NCBI GenBank assembly: GCA_035550975.1
Contig: DASZOC010000043.1
Span: forward strand, 1-53,571
Direction of reading: 5' to 3'
DNA: 53,571 nt
Source: DASZOC01 sp035550975
Lineage (GTDB): Bacteria > Actinomycetota > CADDZG01 > WHSQ01
Below are positions 49,549 through 53,571 of this stretch, piece after piece. Each line of letters starts with the position of its first letter. Within the stretch, counting starts at the first letter, position 1. A program made the translations under genes and the position numbers. Below the pieces are notes generated by a model. That model made no database searches and had not been told where the DNA came from. It saw only the letters and a list, made by a program, of their open reading frames with translations.

Positions 49549-49874
49549 GCGTGGAGGACCTCGAGAAGTACGAGGCCGAGATGGAGCTCCAGCTCTACAA
49601 GGAGTACCGGGACGTCCTCCCCATGTTCAAGTTCGTCGTCGAGACCGAGCGGCGCTTCTACCTCGCCAACGACGTGAAGGTAGACACGAGGCATGTGGGG
49701 CCGAAGGTGTGGTTCGAGGTCGAGTTGGGTGACGCGTGGGTCTGGGACATGCACCGGCCGGCACGCTTCGTCAGCCACGTCAGGGTCGTGACGTTCAGGG
49801 ACCTGAACGTCGAGGAACTCGCGCAGCTGGCGGAGCGCGACATCATCCCGGAGCCACCGGGGATGGAGCGCTAG
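49545..49874 (+). CDS. DUF2469 family protein
   Basis: The 109-residue actinobacterial protein of unknown function is encoded next to rnhB in Mycobacterium and Streptomyces as well. It opens with MSVEDLEKYEAEMELQLYKEYRDV, and YLANDVKVDTR, GPKVWFEVELGDAWVWDMHRPARFV and a C-terminal acidic part follow. The strict linkage to rnhB points to nucleic-acid metabolism, but no activity is known to me. ATG 49545 overlaps the rnhB stop. Confidence 0.92.
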   Translation: MSVEDLEKYEAEMELQLYKEYRDVLPMFKFVVETERRFYLANDVKVDTRHVGPKVWFEVELGDAWVWDMHRPARFVSHVRVVTFRDLNVEELAQLAERDIIPEPPGMER

Positions 49875-49897
49875 CTCTTTCCGTCACAACCCCTCAC

Positions 49898-49903
49898 TAG
49901 CGT
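49898..49903 (+). promoter_or_regulatory. -10 box TAGCGT before the yraN gene
   Basis: TAGCGT lies 7 nt before GTG 49911 and supports GTG as the true start. Confidence 0.5.
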
Positions 49904-49910
49904 CGCGGGT

Positions 49911-50261
49911 GTGCACGAGCGTGCCCTGTTCGGTAGAGACGGTGAGGATGCGGCCGCGGCTCTATACGAGTCCGCCGGATTCAGCGTGTCGCGCAATTTC
50001 CGCGCCGGGCGCATCGAGGTCGATCTCGTAGCGACGAAGCCGGGGCTGGTCGTGTTCTGCGAGGTCAAGACGCGCGCTTCGGATCGGTGGGGTCTTCCGG
50101 CCGAGGCCGTGACTCCCGCGAAGCAGGCGCGCATACGACGGGCCGCGGCCGTATGGCTCGCGCAACACCGGCCCGGACCGGTGGAGGTTCGGTTCGATGT
50201 CGTGTCGGCTATCGTCCGCGACGGTCGCACCGAACTGACGCATCTCCCCGACGCTTTCTAG
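49911..50261 (+). CDS. yraN: UPF0102 (YraN) family nuclease-fold protein
   Basis: This 116-residue protein belongs to UPF0102, a small PD-(D/E)XK nuclease-fold family near comM and dprA. It shows GRDGEDAAAALYESAGF, IEVDLVATKPGLVVFCEVKTRA with the metal-binding Asp, Glu and Lys, and a following VTPAKQARIRRAAAVWL helix. Function is unproven; involvement in DNA processing is suggested by the neighbours. A GTG start with -10 box upstream is used. Confidence 0.93.
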   Translation: MHERALFGRDGEDAAAALYESAGFSVSRNFRAGRIEVDLVATKPGLVVFCEVKTRASDRWGLPAEAVTPAKQARIRRAAAVWLAQHRPGPVEVRFDVVSAIVRDGRTELTHLPDAF

Positions 50262-50269
50262 GAGACCGC

Positions 50270-51058
50270 ATGCCGGAGTACTCGACGCTTCTGTGGAAGT
50301 GCGAAGGTCATGTGGCGACGATCACTCTGAATCGTCCCGAGAAGAAGAACGCGATCTCTGCCGTCATGTTCGACGAGCTGCGTGCGGCGTTCGAGCATGC
50401 CGGTGCCGACGCCGCGGTTCGATGCGTGGTCGTGACCGGCGCCGGCGACGGGTTCTGCTCGGGCGCCGACCTCGGCGACCCGGGAAACGCACCGGGCAGC
50501 GCTTTCGAGCTGAGGGACCGCATGACGGCGATCCATGCGGTCGCGAAAGCGTTCATCGACTGTCCCAAGGCGACGATCGCGAAGGTCACCGGGATCGCTG
50601 CCGGTGCAGGATGCAACCTGGCGCTCGGTTGCGACCTGATCGTCGCCTCTACCGACGCGAGCTTCGCGGAGCTGTTCGTGAAGCGCGGATTGATCGTCGA
50701 CTTCGGCGGCACGTGGGCCTTGAGCCGAGCGTTGCCGCTGCATCGAGCGAAGGAGCTGGCCCTGCTGGGCGAGACGGTCAGTGCCGTGGAGGCGGAGCGG
50801 CTGGGGATGCTGAATCGCCTGTGCGAGCCGGATGAGATCGACGCGGTCGTGGACGACCTGGCGCAGCGGATCGCCGCGCTGCCGCCCCGGAGTGTGTCTC
50901 TGATCAAGGAGAACCTCAATCGTTCGTTCGAACGGTCGCTGACGGAGAACCTGGACGCCGAGTCGTTGGGCCAAGCGCTGGTGTTCTCCACGGATGACAC
51001 CCGCGAAGCCGTCACCGCGTGGCTCGAGAAGAGAGAGCCGCGCTTCACCGGCCGCTAG
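50270..51058 (+). CDS. Enoyl-CoA hydratase/isomerase family protein
   Basis: This crotonase-superfamily protein of 262 residues acts on acyl-CoA thioesters. NRPEKKNAISAVMFDEL and the oxyanion segments VTGAGDGFCSGADLGDPG and IAGVTG-like KVTGIAAGAGCNLALGCDLIVASTDASF are typical. The usual catalytic Glu positions are partly replaced (AELFVKRGLIVDFGG), so the reaction may be isomerisation or another thioester step. AGGAG stands before ATG 50270. It interrupts the otherwise standard yraN-comM order and may be a later insertion. Confidence 0.88.
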   Translation: MPEYSTLLWKCEGHVATITLNRPEKKNAISAVMFDELRAAFEHAGADAAVRCVVVTGAGDGFCSGADLGDPGNAPGSAFELRDRMTAIHAVAKAFIDCPKATIAKVTGIAAGAGCNLALGCDLIVASTDASFAELFVKRGLIVDFGGTWALSRALPLHRAKELALLGETVSAVEAERLGMLNRLCEPDEIDAVVDDLAQRIAALPPRSVSLIKENLNRSFERSLTENLDAESLGQALVFSTDDTREAVTAWLEKREPRFTGR

Positions 51059-51132
51059 CGTTCGTTTTCGTCACACCCCGCGTTTACCGTCCCTCGTGGA
51101 GTCGCGCTCCCGGGCCGGAACGGAGTTGAACC

Positions 51133-52653
51133 GTGCTCGCGAAGACCGAATCGGTCGCACTGATAGGTACCGAAGCTCGTTTGGTGGACGTCGAGGTACA
51201 CGTGGCTACGGGCCTTCCCGCCTTCCGTCTCGTGGGTCTGCCCGCCAAATCCGTGACGGAGGCGGGGCAGCGCGTGAGGTCAGGCCTCATCTCCTCCGAC
51301 GAACGCTGGCCTCCTGCGCGTATCACGGCGAACCTCGCGCCCGGCGCGTTGCGGAAGGAGGGGGCTCATTTCGACCTCGCGATAGCGCTCGGCGTTGTCG
51401 CCGCCGACAAACGCCTGGACCCAAAGGTCCTGACCGACTGGTTGATCGTGGGCGAGGTCGGTTTGGATGGTGGCGTGCGGGCGATCCGAGGCACGTTGGC
51501 CGCAGCTTTTGCGTGCAAGAAGAGTGGGCGGCGCGGACTCGTCTGTCCTGCATCGAACGCGGCTGAAGCGGCGATTGTCGATGACATAGAGGTCGTGGGA
51601 GTGTCGAGCGTCTCCGAGGCGATCTCGTTCTTCAAGGGGCGCTGGCAGCCCGAACCCGTGGTTCCCGAACCTCCAGACCCGGTCACTTTCGAGAATTGCC
51701 TGTCGGAGGTACGGGGCCACCCAGCCGCGAAGAGGGCGCTCGAGATCGCGGCGGCCGGATCGCACAATCTCTTATTGATCGGGCCGCCCGGTTCGGGGAA
51801 GACGATGCTGTCGCACAGGATGCCGAGCATCCTTCCGGAGATGTCGCTCGACGAGTCGATCGAAGTGACGAAGGTCTACTCCGTCGCTGGGCTGCTTGCG
51901 GAGAAGGCCGGACTCATCCGCAAGAGAACGTTGCGCGCCCCGCATCACCACATATCGATGTCGGGCCTGATCGGAGGCGGCCCGGGCCTGGCGCGACCCG
52001 GAGAGGTAAGCCTCGCCCACCATGGCGTCTTGTTCCTGGACGAGATAGCCCTCTTCCGGAGTGACGTTCTCGAGAGCTTGCGTGGCCCGCTAGAAGACGG
52101 CCTCGTCCGGATCGCGCGGTCGGCGGGTGTGGTGGAGTACCCAGCGCGTTTCTCTCTCATCGCTGCGATGAATCCTTGTCCGTGTGGATTCATCGATGAT
52201 CCCGTCAGGGACTGCAGCTGCACGCATTCGCAACTGCACCGTTACGGCGCCCGGTTGTCCGGTCCGCTGCTCGATCGCTTCGACATGGAATGCGTCATGA
52301 CGCCGCTGTCGCGCGCAGAGCTTCTCGGGGCACCGCGCGGTGAAACCTCCGCTGAGGTACGGGAGAGGGTGGCAAGGGCACGTCTGATCCAAGCGCAGCG
52401 GTACGGGCCGCTCCACACGAACGCCTCTTGTTCCAAGAGACAGTTGGACCGGTGGCTGTCCCTGTCGCCCACCGCGCTCGCGGCCATCGGCGACGCCATG
52501 GAAGGAATGCTCCTGACCGGAAGGGGCGTCGTTCGAGCGATGCGGGTCGCGCGAACGATCGCGGATCTCGCAGGCACGAGTGAAATCACTGCGGAGCAGA
52601 TGGGCGAAGCGTTGAACTTTCGACGTCACAACCTGGACCGGGAGGCGGCATGA
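51133..52653 (+). CDS. comM: ComM/YifB Mg-chelatase-like AAA+ helicase
   Basis: The 506-residue ComM-family protein (YifB) is a ring helicase that drives branch migration during natural transformation. The N-terminal ChlI-like domain (LIGTEARLVDVEVHVATGLPAFRLVGLP) is followed by a Walker A GPPGSGKT (near 215), Walker B LFLDEIALF, the zinc-finger-like NPCPCGF..CSCTHSQ, and RLSGPLLDRFD. GTG 51133 follows GGAG by eight bases. It overlaps dprA by four bases (ATGA). Confidence 0.95.
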   Translation: MLAKTESVALIGTEARLVDVEVHVATGLPAFRLVGLPAKSVTEAGQRVRSGLISSDERWPPARITANLAPGALRKEGAHFDLAIALGVVAADKRLDPKVLTDWLIVGEVGLDGGVRAIRGTLAAAFACKKSGRRGLVCPASNAAEAAIVDDIEVVGVSSVSEAISFFKGRWQPEPVVPEPPDPVTFENCLSEVRGHPAAKRALEIAAAGSHNLLLIGPPGSGKTMLSHRMPSILPEMSLDESIEVTKVYSVAGLLAEKAGLIRKRTLRAPHHHISMSGLIGGGPGLARPGEVSLAHHGVLFLDEIALFRSDVLESLRGPLEDGLVRIARSAGVVEYPARFSLIAAMNPCPCGFIDDPVRDCSCTHSQLHRYGARLSGPLLDRFDMECVMTPLSRAELLGAPRGETSAEVRERVARARLIQAQRYGPLHTNASCSKRQLDRWLSLSPTALAAIGDAMEGMLLTGRGVVRAMRVARTIADLAGTSEITAEQMGEALNFRRHNLDREAA

Positions 52654-53571
52654 GCCGGATCCTTGTCACGGACCACGATGAATGGCCTTGGCCGGAGGGG
52701 AATGGCGCGCCGAAACCGGTGCCACGGGAGCTGTTCGTACAAGGGTGTCCGATTCCGGCGACGAGTAAGTGCGTGGCCGTGGTCGGCACCCGGCGCGCGA
52801 GTGCCGCGGGCCTCGCTTTGGCGAAGACCTTTGGCAAGCGATTCGCCGAGGCCGGTTATGCAGTCGTTTCGGGAATGGCTCGTGGGATCGATACTGCTGC
52901 CCATCGAGGAGCCCTCGAAGCAGGCGGCCACACGATCGCGGTGGTTGGTTGCGGTCTGGACCTGACCTACCCGCCGCGGAACGCGGCATTGAAAGCAGAG
53001 ATCGCGGCAAGAGGTACTTTGGTGTCCGAGTACCCGCCGGGAACCGAACCGCGCGCCTTCCATTTCCCTGAACGCAACCGCATCATCGCGGCCCTTTCGA
53101 AGGGAGTCCTCGTTGTCGAGGGGGGGCTGAAGAGCGGCAGCCTCATCACCGCACGCCTTGCGGTTGACCTCGATCGCTGGGTTTGGGCCATACCCGGAAG
53201 TCCGCACGATCCGCGAGCAGCCGGGCCGAACGAGCTCATCCGTGTAGGCGAGGGAAGCCTCGTGTGCAAGGCGGAGCACGTGTTCGAGGATCTCGCGCCT
53301 CAGCTTGCCTGGTCTAGCGAGTATTCGGATGATCGTCGCGACGTGGTGGAGCTGACCGATGATCAGATCGAGGTCCTCGTCGCGCTTGGGGCGGTTCCCA
53401 TGACCCCCGACCAGCTGTGTTCCGCGACTTCTCTGACGCTCGGCCGCCTTGGGCTCGCTCTCGCCAAACTGGAGGTCCGGGGATTCGCGCAACGGTCGCG
53501 CGGCGGCGGCTACCAGATCTCGCCGGCCGGGGGTCGCGCCCTTGGTCTCGTGATGGCAAATGGTGTGGGGG
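52650..53571 (+). CDS. dprA: DNA processing protein DprA (3' end beyond window)
   Basis: DprA binds incoming single-stranded DNA and loads RecA in transformation. At least 307 residues are present and the frame is still open at the window end. The Rossmann core shows VAVVGTRRASAAG, VVSGMARGIDTAAHRGAL, HTIAVVGCGLDLTYPPRNA, VSEYPPGTEPR, FPERNRIIAALSKGVLVVEGGLKSGSLITARLA and AIPGSPHDPRAAGPNELIR. A C-terminal winged-helix-like part follows (about 240-295). It lacks the N-terminal SAM-like domain of longer DprA. Together with comM it points to natural competence, or is retained for recombination. Confidence 0.95.
   Translation, partial: MSRILVTDHDEWPWPEGNGAPKPVPRELFVQGCPIPATSKCVAVVGTRRASAAGLALAKTFGKRFAEAGYAVVSGMARGIDTAAHRGALEAGGHTIAVVGCGLDLTYPPRNAALKAEIAARGTLVSEYPPGTEPRAFHFPERNRIIAALSKGVLVVEGGLKSGSLITARLAVDLDRWVWAIPGSPHDPRAAGPNELIRVGEGSLVCKAEHVFEDLAPQLAWSSEYSDDRRDVVELTDDQIEVLVALGAVPMTPDQLCSATSLTLGRLGLALAKLEVRGFAQRSRGGGYQISPAGGRALGLVMANGVG

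Overview
The window is a GC-rich (roughly two-thirds G+C), densely coded chromosomal segment of a bacterium. It is best explained as an uncultured or deeply branching member of the Actinomycetota. The strongest evidence is the block rplS, lepB, rnhB, DUF2469, yraN, comM, dprA at the right end, which is the order found in Mycobacterium and Streptomyces; DUF2469 is essentially confined to actinobacteria. Frequent GTG starts, an actinobacterial-type SerC and many start codons placed 6-9 nt after a TANNNT box (leaderless-style transcripts) agree with this. The two ends cut an aquaporin-like gene (left) and dprA (right). No prophage, CRISPR array, rRNA or complete insertion sequence was seen.

Layout. 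1-5528 (minus strand): one tight cluster, moaA, moaE, SDR, mogA, acs, aquaporin, coupling molybdopterin synthesis to acetate activation and a channel. 5563-9024 (plus): sqdB (sulfolipid head-group synthesis), a secreted PHP-domain phosphoesterase-like protein and a small secreted protein. 9052-10091: an AbiEi/DUF559 gene enclosed by a perfect 29-bp inverted repeat. 10095-15484: NAD-type isocitrate dehydrogenase, an NCS2 purine permease, carbamate kinase and an exported M23-lipase fusion ending in a strong terminator. 15678-20053: YgjP-like metallopeptidase, double rhodanese, FxsA, a short conserved protein, a FabG-like SDR, greA and an amidohydrolase. 20185-26699: DEAD-box helicase, GMC oxidoreductase, an unlisted 37-residue C2H2 zinc-finger gene, an uncharacterised protein, a metallo-beta-lactamase-fold hydrolase and an acyl-CoA dehydrogenase.

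26793-28497: an ECF sigma factor, with a plausible self-recognised promoter, translationally coupled to a membrane-anchored beta-propeller protein. 28552-32286: gatCAB plus an SRPBCC protein. 32355-34804: two tandem secreted LVIVD-repeat proteins, the first behind an SD-covering hairpin, closed by a textbook terminator. 34866-43278: CPBP protease, siroheme synthase N-domain, FMN hydroxyacid oxidase, and an amino-acid block (aspC, serC, serA, ilvE). 43290-45155: a receiver protein divergent from a 7-TM/GAF sensor whose phospho-acceptor His is Asn and which has no ATPase domain. 45169-46901: gltX, tRNA-Gln, tRNA-Glu and a second copy of the tRNA-Glu 3' half that looks like an attachment-site scar. 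46962-53571: the conserved rplS-to-dprA block with duplicated signal peptidases.

How the genes work together. GltX, GatCAB, tRNA-Gln and tRNA-Glu suggest the indirect Gln-tRNA(Gln) route. SerA, SerC, AspC and IlvE make central amino acids. The candidates most worth a second look are the inverted-repeat-bounded DUF559 unit, the His-less sensor with its receiver, the tRNA-Glu scar, the sigma/propeller pair and the miniature zinc-finger gene. All functions are inferred from sequence reading alone; no database search was possible.
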